Assembly: GCA_913057785.1 (NCBI GenBank)
Contig: CAJXPD010000105.1
Location: 1 to 32,963 of the forward strand
DNA length: 32,963 nt
From: an uncultured Lewinella sp.
Lineage (GTDB): Bacteria > Bacteroidota > Bacteroidia > Chitinophagales > Saprospiraceae
Direction: 5' to 3'
Positions 16,542 to 23,914 of the stretch are shown here, one piece after another. The position numbers and the translations under genes were made by a program. Under the pieces are notes generated by a model. The model was not told the origin of the DNA, searched no databases, and saw nothing but the letters and a program-made list of their open reading frames with translations. Position 1 is the first letter of the stretch, and every line of letters starts with the position of its first letter.

Positions 16542-17549
16542 TTAAAATCCCTCCAAAACGATTTTGCCTTTAGCTGCGTGGGTCTCCAATAGAGCATGTG
16601 CTTTCCTAAGATTTGCGGCATTGATCAAACCTAGGTTTTCTCCCACGGTGGTCTTTAGCACACCCTCATCGATCAGTCGAGCGGCCTCATTTAATATTCG
16701 ATGTTGCTCGATCATATCATCAGTCTGGTATAGAGAGCGTGTAAACATCAATTCGATATGAGTCGAAACGGCTTTGCGTTTAAAGGGCATTACATTCATG
16801 GTCTTTGGATCATCGATAAATCCAAACTTACCTTGTGGTTTGATGATCTTGACAATCTCGTCTAGGTGCTGCTCTGTAGCATTCAGGCTGACCACGTAGT
16901 CTGGCTCAGGAAGCCCGTGCTGAGCAAATTCTTCGCTTAGTTTGTTGCGATGATTGATCACATAATCTGCGCCTAATTCCTTTAACCAGGCCGTAGTTGT
17001 TTCCCTGGAAGCCGTCCCGACAATATTGAGCTGAGTAAGCTGTTTCAGAAGTTGCACCATAATGGATCCCACTCCGCCGGCAGCGCCAATTACCAAAATG
17101 CTCTTATTGGGATTTTCCTTGTCTACTTCCATTCGATCAAAGAGGAGTTCCCAGGCGGTTAGGGTAGTTAAAGGGAGCGCTGCAGCTTCTCCATACGTCA
17201 AGTTACTTGGCTTACGACCTACAATTCTTTCATCGACTAACTGAAATTCAGCATAGCTGCCAGTACGACCTAAGTCTCCAGCATACCAAACTTCGTCTCC
17301 GACTTCAAATAGCGAAACTTCCTCGCCGACTGCTTTGACAATTCCAGTAGCATCCCATCCCAAGATTTTCCATTGATCGGCTTCTGGTTTCATCCCTTGT
17401 CTCACCTTGTAATCTACGGGGTTCACGGCAATGGCTTTGATTTCCACCAATATATCTCGTCCACTTACTGCTGGACTAGGTAATTCAATGTCTTGGAGAG
17501 AAAGCTCGTTGCTGGTAGGAAGATTCTCTTTATATCCTATGGCCTTCAT
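16542..17549 (-). CDS. Zinc-type alcohol dehydrogenase-like / quinone oxidoreductase (MDR)
   Basis: 335 residues, ATG at 17549. Medium-chain dehydrogenase: an N-terminal GroES-like domain (LVEIKAIAVNPVDYKVRQG, LGWDATGIVKAVGEEVSLFEVGDEVW), then EAAALPLTTLTAWELLFDRM and the nucleotide motif VIGAAGGVGSIMVQLLKQL. Catalytic-zinc Cys/His and the structural four-Cys loop are absent, which puts it with NADPH:quinone reductase-like enzymes (the TIGR02817-like 'adh_fam' group) that reduce quinones or activated alkenes. It is the first gene of the four-gene operon and is divergent from the AraC gene at 17727, with 177 bases between. A CAAATTTG at 17595-17602 is one base off the minus-strand -7 consensus. 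Confidence 0.9.
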   Translation of the reverse strand: MKAIGYKENLPTSNELSLQDIELPSPAVSGRDILVEIKAIAVNPVDYKVRQGMKPEADQWKILGWDATGIVKAVGEEVSLFEVGDEVWYAGDLGRTGSYAEFQLVDERIVGRKPSNLTYGEAAALPLTTLTAWELLFDRMEVDKENPNKSILVIGAAGGVGSIMVQLLKQLTQLNIVGTASRETTTAWLKELGADYVINHRNKLSEEFAQHGLPEPDYVVSLNATEQHLDEIVKIIKPQGKFGFIDDPKTMNVMPFKRKAVSTHIELMFTRSLYQTDDMIEQHRILNEAARLIDEGVLKTTVGENLGLINAANLRKAHALLETHAAKGKIVLEGF

Positions 17550-17676
17550 ATTGATGCTTTATTGTAATTTTTAAACACGTTCCTAACTTGAGCACAAATT
17601 TGAGAGCTTTTTGCCGACGGTTAGTGGTAGATTAAGAGGTGGTTTTGGTATTTTTAAAGGTTTGTGAAGGGGCAAC

Positions 17677-17709
17677 TTGTGCTTTTGGATGGCTTTTTAC
17701 TTATTTTTG
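17677..17709 (+). promoter_or_regulatory. Probable promoter of the AraC gene at 17727
   Basis: TTG at 17677-17679 and TATTTTTG at 17702-17709 are 22 bases apart and match the Bacteroidota pattern TTG-N17-23-TAnnTTTG. The -7 box ends 17 bases before the ATG. The leader would be only about 10 bases, which is short but workable. Confidence 0.45.
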
Positions 17710-17726
17710 AAGGAAAAAAGAGATAA

Positions 17727-18608
17727 ATGCAGGTTTTAGAAGCGTATAAACCTTTCGAAATACAAGAAATCGAATTAGATCGTTGGGAAAGAAGGCCTGT
17801 CAAAAATAATTTTTTCGAGTTGGTACTGATCAAAGAGGGGATGGGGACGCAGTGTATCAATTACAATGAATATAGGTACGAATCAGGAAGTTTGTTTTTG
17901 CTCCCGCCTTTGAAATGTCATTCTTTTCAGATTGAACATCCTTCACGATTTGTTTTTATCAAATTCACCTCCGATTTTTTTCAGACCCAGATGCCAGATG
18001 GGGTAAATCATGGAGAGTGGTTCAGGGAAGCGGCTTACATCCTTTCCAATTACAATCAGTTACCAGGGGATATTATTCATAGTACCTTAGATCGCCAACA
18101 TATCTACACACTGGTGGATTTGATCCTTAAAGAAAATAGAAGCTATGGAGCGGGTTCTGCCGCGCTAATCAAGAGCTTTATGACGAGTATTTTGGAGGTG
18201 TTGATGCGTAACATAAAGCAGAGCTCTTTTTACGAAATGCAGAAGAGTACGGATCAGGATGAACGGATCACCAAGCTACTAACTTATATCAACGAGCACC
18301 TCGCTGAACCCCAACTTTTAAAGGTAGAACAGCTAGCCAAGACCTTTTTGCTCTCACCCACTTATTTGAGCGAGTATTTCCGAAAGAAAGTGAATGTGTC
18401 ACTCCGCGAGTATATCATTAAGGCCAAACTGAAGCTAGTTGAAATCCGTTTGCTTAATTCCAATTATACCTTGACAGAGATTGCCGATGAACTTAGTTTT
18501 ACAGATGTTAGTCATCTTTCCAAAACCTTCAAGCGCTATACAGGCATGTCCATTCGAGACTTTAAAAAACAAGGAGAATACCAGTTGTTGAAGCGCAGCG
18601 TTTGTTAA
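17727..18608 (+). CDS. AraC-family transcriptional regulator
   Basis: 293 residues from ATG 17727. The N-terminal cupin-like sensor has NNFFELVLIKEGMGTQCINYNEYRYESGSLFLLPPLKCHSFQIE. The C-terminal AraC DNA-binding region (about 190-290) contains LKVEQLAKTFLLSPTYLSEYFRKKVNVSLREYI and LTEIADELSFTDVSHLSKTFKRYTGMSIRDFKKQ, both helix-turn-helix units being intact. It is divergent from the redox operon (MDR, DUF1330, LLM, SDR) and is the natural candidate to control it. An NTF2/SnoaL-like gene follows 15 bases downstream, probably cotranscribed. Confidence 0.92.
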   Translation: MQVLEAYKPFEIQEIELDRWERRPVKNNFFELVLIKEGMGTQCINYNEYRYESGSLFLLPPLKCHSFQIEHPSRFVFIKFTSDFFQTQMPDGVNHGEWFREAAYILSNYNQLPGDIIHSTLDRQHIYTLVDLILKENRSYGAGSAALIKSFMTSILEVLMRNIKQSSFYEMQKSTDQDERITKLLTYINEHLAEPQLLKVEQLAKTFLLSPTYLSEYFRKKVNVSLREYIIKAKLKLVEIRLLNSNYTLTEIADELSFTDVSHLSKTFKRYTGMSIRDFKKQGEYQLLKRSVC

Positions 18609-18623
18609 TCTATCAGAAAAAGA

Positions 18624-19019
18624 ATGAAAGAAAAAAACACTATTGCAGAACAGTACATAGAATACCTACAAGCCGGGAATCTAACCGCCTTGAACGCTCT
18701 GTTTTCTACTGACGGAATTGTCATTTCGCCCATATATGGCACTATGAATGCGGCGGCTTTCTATGAAACCCTTGCTAAGGATACCACCGAGTCTAAGTTG
18801 ACAATCAAAGGGATTTTTGAAGAACCAAGCTCAGGAAATGTGGCCTTGTATTTTCAATACGATTGGACCTTAGGGCATGGTCGCGAAGTAACCTTTGATG
18901 TCGTCGATATTTTGACTTTTGATTCCGAAAATAAGATTACTAGCCTCAAGATTATTTATGATACCGTGCAGGCGCGTGCTTGGGTAGAAGAGTTGAGAGA
19001 AGAAAGAGGTGCGCTCTAG
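18624..19019 (+). CDS. NTF2/SnoaL-like protein
   Basis: 131 residues, ATG at 18624. Pattern of the nuclear-transport-factor-2-like cone fold: IAEQYIEYLQAGNLTALNALFSTDGIVISPIYG, then YETLAKDTTESKLTIKGIF, and a C-terminal strand set with FDVVDILTFDSENKITSLKIIYD. Members are small-molecule isomerases, hydrolases or binding proteins; no catalytic residues can be assigned with confidence. It lies 15 bases after the AraC gene, so it is likely part of the same transcript and of the redox island. It could act on or bind a product of the flavin/quinone enzymes (inference). Confidence 0.82.
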   Translation: MKEKNTIAEQYIEYLQAGNLTALNALFSTDGIVISPIYGTMNAAAFYETLAKDTTESKLTIKGIFEEPSSGNVALYFQYDWTLGHGREVTFDVVDILTFDSENKITSLKIIYDTVQARAWVEELREERGAL

Positions 19020-19026
19020 ATTCCTC

Positions 19027-19060
19027 AATTTGTGTAAGCGAAAAAGGAATTTGTGTAAGC
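19027..19060 (+). promoter_or_regulatory. AraC-type operator: two 13-bp direct repeats 21 bp apart
   Basis: AATTTGTGTAAGC occurs at 19027-19039 and again, identically, at 19048-19060. The 21-bp period equals two helical turns, the spacing of the paired half-sites bound by AraC itself. The second copy ends 19 bases before an exact -7 element (19080-19087), so it covers the -35 region, the class II activator position. It precedes the AraC-family gene at 19112, suggesting autoregulation or control by the AraC regulator at 17727. No further full copy was noticed in the window. Confidence 0.6.
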
Positions 19061-19079
19061 AGTCCAAGTTTGACTCCTC

Positions 19080-19087
19080 TATCTTTG
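19080..19087 (+). promoter_or_regulatory. Bacteroidota -7 element of the AraC gene at 19112
   Basis: TATCTTTG is an exact TAnnTTTG match, 24 bases before the ATG. No TTG lies at the preferred -33 spacing; the direct repeats occupy that place, consistent with an activator-dependent promoter. Confidence 0.55.
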
Positions 19088-19111
19088 TACAAGATCAATT
19101 GAAGCATCAAG

Positions 19112-20020
19112 ATGTCTGAAGAAATCGTAAAGATTAAATCTATCAACCAGCTGCACGAGATGATGGGCTGGGGGAAGCCTAAGCACCCGCTGATTACTGT
19201 CGTTGAGGCAGAAAGATTAGTGGTTTCTGAACAAGAGTTGGGGGTTAAATTCCTGTCAGATCTGTATTCTATCTCCTTAAAGGATAAGGACTGCGGTGTA
19301 GAGTATGGTCGGAATACCTTAGATTTTGAGGAAGGGGTGCTAATTTTTACCGGACCTAAACAGATAGCCTCAGTAACCAAGGTGATTGAGTTGGGAGATA
19401 TTCACGGCTGGATGCTATACTTTCACCCTGATCTGATCCATGGGACTCACCTTGGACAACATATACAAGAGTATACGTTCTTCGATTATGATGTCTTTGA
19501 AGCCCTGCATCTATCTGAAGAGGAGGAAAAGAAAATCGTCGATTGTATTCAAAGCATCAAGCATGAGTACGAGCAGCGAATAGATAATCATAGTCAGCGA
19601 GTGATCGTATCCAATCTTGAGTTGTTGCTCAATTACTCCTTACGTTACTACGAAAGACAATTCAACACCAGAAAGAAACAGAGCACTGGTGTGGTAACGC
19701 AGTTTCAGAGGGAGTTGAACCAATACTTTGCAGCTAACCTACAGGAGAAGAACGGCTTGCCTTCTATCAAGTACTTTTCGGACAAAATTCATCTATCCAC
19801 CCATTACTTGAGTGATTTATTGAAGAAGGAAACAGGTAGGGCAGCAAAGGATCACATCAATGATTTTGTTGTAGAGAAGGCTAAGAATTTGTTGCTTGGT
19901 ACAAACGAAACCATTACGGAGATCGCCTATGATCTTGGGTTTAACTATCCACATTACTTTACTCGCCTATTCAAGTCTAGAACGGGTGTCACACCATTAG
20001 AATTTAGGAACCTCAATTAG
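19112..20020 (+). CDS. AraC-family transcriptional regulator
   Basis: 302 residues, ATG at 19112. The N-terminal region has a cupin-like strand pattern (GVLIFTGPKQIASVTKVIELGDIHGWMLYFHPDLIHGTHLGQHIQEYTFFDYD), the style seen in Bacteroidota AraC regulators that sense small metabolites. The C-terminal HTH pair is clear: PSIKYFSDKIHLSTHYLSDLLKKETGRAAKDHIN and ITEIAYDLGFNYPHYFTRLFKSRTGVTPLEFRNLN. It follows the AraC-SnoaL pair with its own promoter and a direct-repeat operator. It may form a regulatory cascade with the upstream AraC over the redox operon (inference). Confidence 0.92.
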   Translation: MSEEIVKIKSINQLHEMMGWGKPKHPLITVVEAERLVVSEQELGVKFLSDLYSISLKDKDCGVEYGRNTLDFEEGVLIFTGPKQIASVTKVIELGDIHGWMLYFHPDLIHGTHLGQHIQEYTFFDYDVFEALHLSEEEEKKIVDCIQSIKHEYEQRIDNHSQRVIVSNLELLLNYSLRYYERQFNTRKKQSTGVVTQFQRELNQYFAANLQEKNGLPSIKYFSDKIHLSTHYLSDLLKKETGRAAKDHINDFVVEKAKNLLLGTNETITEIAYDLGFNYPHYFTRLFKSRTGVTPLEFRNLN

Positions 20021-20133
20021 ATTGGTGGTTTAGATTTACCCTTTTTGACTAATCGAATACTTTTTCAAGTATATCCTGATCTATTTCAGTATTGTCTTGT
20101 TGAAATGGCATTGCTTAGCTAAAAATCAATCCA

Positions 20134-20676
20134 TTGAGAGCAGTAGAAATCGAATTGAGTGGCGTATTGGAAGAGGAAGAGCTAGAGTACTACGGCGGTA
20201 CTTTTTCTTTTCGAGAAAATATTCGACTAGGCGGTACTGGATCTCCGAAGGTATATTACAATGACGGAATCCCTGAGTTTGATGAGATGAATGAATATGT
20301 GGAAAATGAGGTCAGCTTCGTCAGCTTTGAAATGATGAAGAAGGGACTCATTCTGCGCCTAAACCGTACTCAGCGAATGAGGTGTGTTGGTGCCTTGTGG
20401 ACTGACATTAAAGAAATTCGCTTGAGGGGGTACAGGAAAGAGGTACAATACCGGCGTTTCTTGTATAAACGAGAAATTGTGCACCGAGGATTGTTAGAGG
20501 TTGAAGAGTTTGATGGCACTATATCCCGCTTTCATGTGCCGGAGCAAAATTTTACCGGACTTCAGAAGTACTTTTCAAAAGCTATCTTTCAAAACTTTTT
20601 CGTCTATGCTTTGGGTACTTCGCCTCCCGATCCTTCCGACCTGAAACTTCTTGATTTTCTCGACGACTTCGTTTAG
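20134..20676 (+). CDS. Hypothetical protein, non-ATG start
   Basis: 180 residues if begun at TTG 20134. The frame is closed by a TAG at 20116 and the first in-frame ATG is about 50 codons in, so a TTG start (20134 or 20155) is likely. I do not recognise the family. It is acidic at the start (LEEEELEYY), then alternates short strand-like stretches (LILRLNRTQRMRCVGALWTDIKEIRLRGY, GLLEVEEFDGTISRFHVPE) with a terminal helix (FTGLQKYFSKAIFQNFFVYAL); this order resembles a PH-like barrel, as a fold guess only. There is no signal peptide or membrane segment. It follows the AraC gene by 113 bases. Confidence 0.55.
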   Translation: MRAVEIELSGVLEEEELEYYGGTFSFRENIRLGGTGSPKVYYNDGIPEFDEMNEYVENEVSFVSFEMMKKGLILRLNRTQRMRCVGALWTDIKEIRLRGYRKEVQYRRFLYKREIVHRGLLEVEEFDGTISRFHVPEQNFTGLQKYFSKAIFQNFFVYALGTSPPDPSDLKLLDFLDDFV

Positions 20677-20757
20677 CATAACGGAATCCTTTGACGGCTT
20701 GCCAAATAGGGAACTATATGGCCAGAATTTCACTTATGAAGGTAAAAGCCCGTTCGA

Positions 20758-20910
20758 ATGAGAGAATTCGGAAAAACACCACGTGAATCCATCTTCGTCA
20801 AAATCCTAAAGGCCTTTTTTAGAAGCCTTTTCAATTCCAACCGCGGTAGTTTTGGTAGTCATTACGACCGCATGCAACGCCGGAGAAGGAAATCGAAATT
20901 TGATCGATAG
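20758..20910 (+). CDS. Small basic ORF, 50 residues (putative)
   Basis: An ATG at 20758 opens a 50-codon frame ending in TAG at 20908-20910, filling most of the gap between two genes. The middle is an amphipathic, positively charged helix-like segment (SIFVKILKAFFRSLFN) and the end is strongly basic (MQRRRRKSKFDR). Such a composition fits a nucleic-acid- or membrane-binding microprotein. I do not recognise it, and a random ORF of this length in a gap is quite possible. It converges with the epoxide-hydrolase-like gene, whose stop lies 11 bases away. Confidence 0.33.
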   Translation: MREFGKTPRESIFVKILKAFFRSLFNSNRGSFGSHYDRMQRRRRKSKFDR

Positions 20911-20921
20911 GTGGAGGTACA

Positions 20922-21884
20922 TTAATTGGGACGTTTGAGATGAGCCAACAACTCGGCATAGACCGTGTCATAGGATTCCTGTACCAGCCAATGGCCAGCT
21001 TCCAACTCCACAAATCGATAATAATCCTCTACATATTCTTCTGTCATTTCTACCCCTGACCGCTGTAGAGCCCGATCCTTATTACCCCAAATATACAGCG
21101 TTGGAACTTGCACAGCGGGTAGGTTTATTCCTTGGTCAAAGGCATCGAAATTGGCTCGATACCAATTGATAGCGCCGGTGAGTACATGCTTCTGAGGAAA
21201 CAGATTGAAATAGGCTTCTATTTCGGCTGGCCCTTGACGATTGTAAAAGCCTCTCATTAATTTGTAATCACCTCTAGCCATGTAATATTCTGGCAGTAGT
21301 GGAATCTGGAAGTTACGGATATACCCACTGGCATTGTGTTGCAGACTGTCTTCTCGATAAGCTCGCCCGAAGGCTTCTAAGTGAGGTACGGATAAGGAGG
21401 TGTAGCTTAAGACTTGATCTGGGTATTGAGCAGCGATAAACCAACCCACTCCACTTCCCCAGTCGTGCCCAACCAGATGAAACTGTTCTACTCCTAGTTG
21501 CTTGGCGATTTCAATGATATCTTTTCCAAGATGTTGAAGCTTGTACTCTTCAATGGCTTTGGGACGTGCCCCTGCGCTATAGCCCCTCTGATCAGGGGCA
21601 ATGGTGTAATAGCCTGCTTGATTTAGGTCGGCCATGGTACGCTTCCACATGGCGGAAGATTCTGGAAACCCATGCAAGAGAACTACTGCTGTGCTATCAG
21701 GGTTGCCGCTAATCAAGGTAGAAAAATTATAACCATTAGCTTCTATGACCTGGCAATCGGCTGGTACACTTGCTTCTAGCTTACCGATAGCGACGCTTCT
21801 AATATGAAAGAAGCCAATTAGTGCGATGACTACCAGCAAAGCTAGCAGTAGCCCAAATATCCTCAATAGACGTTTCCGTTTCAT
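20922..21884 (-). CDS. Membrane-anchored alpha/beta hydrolase, epoxide-hydrolase-like
   Basis: 320 residues from ATG 21884; a TTG at 21977 is in frame but would add an unlikely 31-residue basic prefix. Residues 7-27 form a single N-terminal membrane anchor after a basic MKRKR, placing the enzyme outside the cytoplasm. The alpha/beta-hydrolase core has HGFPES (71-76, oxyanion region), DQRGYS (98-103), and GHDWGS with nucleophile Asp141 in place of Ser, the mark of epoxide hydrolases and haloalkane dehalogenases. Acid Asp270 (GNKDRAL) and His298 (EAGHW) complete the triad. WYRANF (about 241-246) carries a Tyr at the position of the epoxide-hydrolase cap tyrosine. An epoxide or related ester is the likely substrate type; the physiological one is unknown. 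Confidence 0.88.
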   Translation of the reverse strand: MKRKRLLRIFGLLLALLVVIALIGFFHIRSVAIGKLEASVPADCQVIEANGYNFSTLISGNPDSTAVVLLHGFPESSAMWKRTMADLNQAGYYTIAPDQRGYSAGARPKAIEEYKLQHLGKDIIEIAKQLGVEQFHLVGHDWGSGVGWFIAAQYPDQVLSYTSLSVPHLEAFGRAYREDSLQHNASGYIRNFQIPLLPEYYMARGDYKLMRGFYNRQGPAEIEAYFNLFPQKHVLTGAINWYRANFDAFDQGINLPAVQVPTLYIWGNKDRALQRSGVEMTEEYVEDYYRFVELEAGHWLVQESYDTVYAELLAHLKRPN

Positions 21885-21980
21885 TCGTCGAAAAGTTAAT
21901 GCTTGAAAGCCTTGTTGCTTTGTCTTGAGCGAAGAAGATAAGACCTTTAAGGCGCTCAAAAAAATACAAAAAACCAAGTG

Positions 21981-22556
21981 ATGACGAATTCGGACTTGCA
22001 GGCATTAAAAGACGAACTTTCGATTAAATGTAAGAATGGCGTTGATTTCATCAGCGCAGCCACGATAATATGGCTGTTGATTGGAGGCATATGGAGTCTT
22101 TCTTATACATCCTATGATAAAAGTGTATTGACTTTCATCATAGGGGGCTTATTGCTGCCAGTCGCGCTAGGTTTTTCGAAGATATACAAGACGCAATGGA
22201 AGATTCCCAATAATCCATTATCACCCTTGGGGCTCTGGCTCAATTTTGCCCAGCTGTTCTATTTCCCTTTTTTGGTATTCATCTTGATCAAGTCACCAGA
22301 ATATTTTGTAATGACCTATGCGATCATTACAGGAGCTCATTTCTTTCCTTATGCTTGGTTCTATGATGAAATAGCCTATGCTATTACGGCTGGAATAATA
22401 GCGATTGGCAGCTTAGTTCTGGGGCTATTCTTAGAACCTAGTCAAATGTACTTACTACCATTAATCATGAGCTTGGCACTTGGTTTGCTGGTGACGATAC
22501 TCTACGCATCCGCTCAGAGAAAAAGCAAAGCTAGAGGGGTAATTCAAGAAGATTAA
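21981..22556 (+). CDS. DUF7010-like integral membrane protein
   Basis: 191 residues, ATG at 21981 (a GTG immediately precedes it in frame). Six hydrophobic segments are seen, for example ISAATIIWLLIGGIWSL, VLTFIIGGLLLPVALGF, LWLNFAQLFYFPFLVFILI and VMTYAIITGAHFFPYAWFY. The NPLSPLGLWLNFAQ and ITGAHFFPYAWFY pieces match my recollection of the DUF7010 family; no function is established. It starts divergently from the epoxide-hydrolase-like gene and its 3' end overlaps the convergent gene at 22531 by 26 bases. Confidence 0.75.
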   Translation: MTNSDLQALKDELSIKCKNGVDFISAATIIWLLIGGIWSLSYTSYDKSVLTFIIGGLLLPVALGFSKIYKTQWKIPNNPLSPLGLWLNFAQLFYFPFLVFILIKSPEYFVMTYAIITGAHFFPYAWFYDEIAYAITAGIIAIGSLVLGLFLEPSQMYLLPLIMSLALGLLVTILYASAQRKSKARGVIQED

Positions 22557-23796
22557 TACTTTGTGTTTTGTCCTTCATCTCAAGCATTCGGACTTCCCCT
22601 AGCCCTTCAAAAATGTACTGAACTCCTCCAATCTTGCCAATGTCATCGCTCAATTCATGGGCAAATACGGGTTCACCATTGATGGAGGCAATCAATTGCA
22701 AGTCTCGGACCTTCAGCTTAAAGTTGGTCCATTCTTTCGAGTTAATGCCAAATGCTGAAAGATCCTTATTTCTCCCGGATACCATTTCCATATTTAGGAA
22801 GAACATCAAATCACCGACGCATCCAGGGATGCTAAGCTGAAAACGAAAGACGTCCTTGGAGCCGGTTACTACGATCCATATATTCTGGCAGATACTCTTT
22901 TCGGTAGCCGTCATTCTAAATTCTGTCTCCAAGTCTAATTGTGCGCTATTGATCGAGGGGGTGGGCAAGAGATTCGATAGCCAAAGGCTGGAGCCGGGAT
23001 GCTGATTCATTTCCGATAAAATGGAAGGGGCTAAGCCTATACTTTCCCCGTGTCGGTATTGCTCTTTTTGAGGATAAATGAGTTGAGGAACGTTTCCTCC
23101 AATCATCGCTTGCCAGCCTTGTGTGGGGATGTAGAGATCTTTCTCAACGAGAACCTGATTATTGACCAGCAATTTAGTGGAATAGTATCCAGCCGCATAA
23201 TAAGTGCTGGATGCCAGCCCTTTGGGTTTATCCAAGGTGATTCTTCTATTCTTGTCCCATGATTGTTGGATTTGAATGCTATCATATGGCGTATCCCCTA
23301 CGTTGTATCGGAAGTAGACGGTATTGGGGTAGCCTACAGCAATTTTTTCGTGTTCAAATTGAATGGCTTCTGGTTCAAGCATACTCCCCTCCAAGTGAAC
23401 CGGAGCTCGTTCTTGAGATTGGAATGAAGAAATGCCCAGCATCACCAAAACAGCCAATGCCAAAAAAGAAACACCTCCTACTAGCGCATAGCGAGGCTGC
23501 AGCTTCCCCTTCGGTTCCGGGATTTTGAATGCTTTATCGAAAGATCGCCAATCCTTATGGCCCGCATACTCTGCCAATATATCCAGCGTGGCCTGGCTGG
23601 GTGTAGCGACTAGCTGAGCCCGCCCCCAGATACGCTTTAATGTGGTGACGCTAATTTGCTTTCCCGTTTTCTGAAAAATGCTCTCCGATAGGGTAGTGAA
23701 GTCCTTGTTGGTCCAAGATTGTCGATCTCCCCACTCCAGATTCGCTTCAATTTGTCTGGTTAGGGCGGAGAGCTTAGCTAGTAAGGTGGAATTCAT
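22531..23796 (-). CDS. Membrane-anchored protein: N-terminal HTH-like domain, TM, extracytoplasmic ConA-like domain
   Basis: 421 residues, ATG at 23796. Residues 1-90 are helical with ISVTTLKRIWGRAQLVATPSQATLDILAEYAGHKDWRSF, an N-terminal module recurrent in Bacteroidota that looks like a DNA-binding (helix-turn-helix) domain. Residues 103-125 are a single membrane span (ALVGGVSFLALAVLVML). The extracytoplasmic part has a beta-rich middle (TVYFRYNVGDTPYDSIQIQQSW) and a C-terminal region (about 280-421) with the concanavalin-like pattern WTNFKLKVRDLQLIASINGEP then GGVQYIFEGLGEVRMLEM. It may be a one-component transmembrane sensor-regulator (inference). It is divergent, 118 bases away, from a secreted protein with a similar C-terminal strand pattern. 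Its 3' end overlaps the DUF7010 gene. Confidence 0.75.
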   Translation of the reverse strand: MNSTLLAKLSALTRQIEANLEWGDRQSWTNKDFTTLSESIFQKTGKQISVTTLKRIWGRAQLVATPSQATLDILAEYAGHKDWRSFDKAFKIPEPKGKLQPRYALVGGVSFLALAVLVMLGISSFQSQERAPVHLEGSMLEPEAIQFEHEKIAVGYPNTVYFRYNVGDTPYDSIQIQQSWDKNRRITLDKPKGLASSTYYAAGYYSTKLLVNNQVLVEKDLYIPTQGWQAMIGGNVPQLIYPQKEQYRHGESIGLAPSILSEMNQHPGSSLWLSNLLPTPSINSAQLDLETEFRMTATEKSICQNIWIVVTGSKDVFRFQLSIPGCVGDLMFFLNMEMVSGRNKDLSAFGINSKEWTNFKLKVRDLQLIASINGEPVFAHELSDDIGKIGGVQYIFEGLGEVRMLEMKDKTQSINLLELPL

Positions 23797-23914
23797 ATTG
23801 CATTGATTGTTAACCCTCTACGTTTTGTGAATAGGATTAAACAGGATTGAACAATGGAAAAATTGATTCTGCTAAGCTATTGATGGAGATTGAGGAAAAA
23901 ATAATCCATTCATT

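Noticed and set aside
19027..19060. Direct repeats as a CRISPR array
   Set aside because: There are only two 13-bp units with an 8-bp gap and no cas genes; they fit a regulatory site far better.
18952..19380. Minus-strand 142-residue frame
   Set aside because: It crosses the SnoaL-like and AraC genes and the operator repeats in antisense and has no domain signature.
20800..20830. Intrinsic terminator at the AAAGGCCTTT palindrome
   Set aside because: The stem is short and lies within the possible small ORF; there is no good stem plus T-run after the gene ending at 20676.
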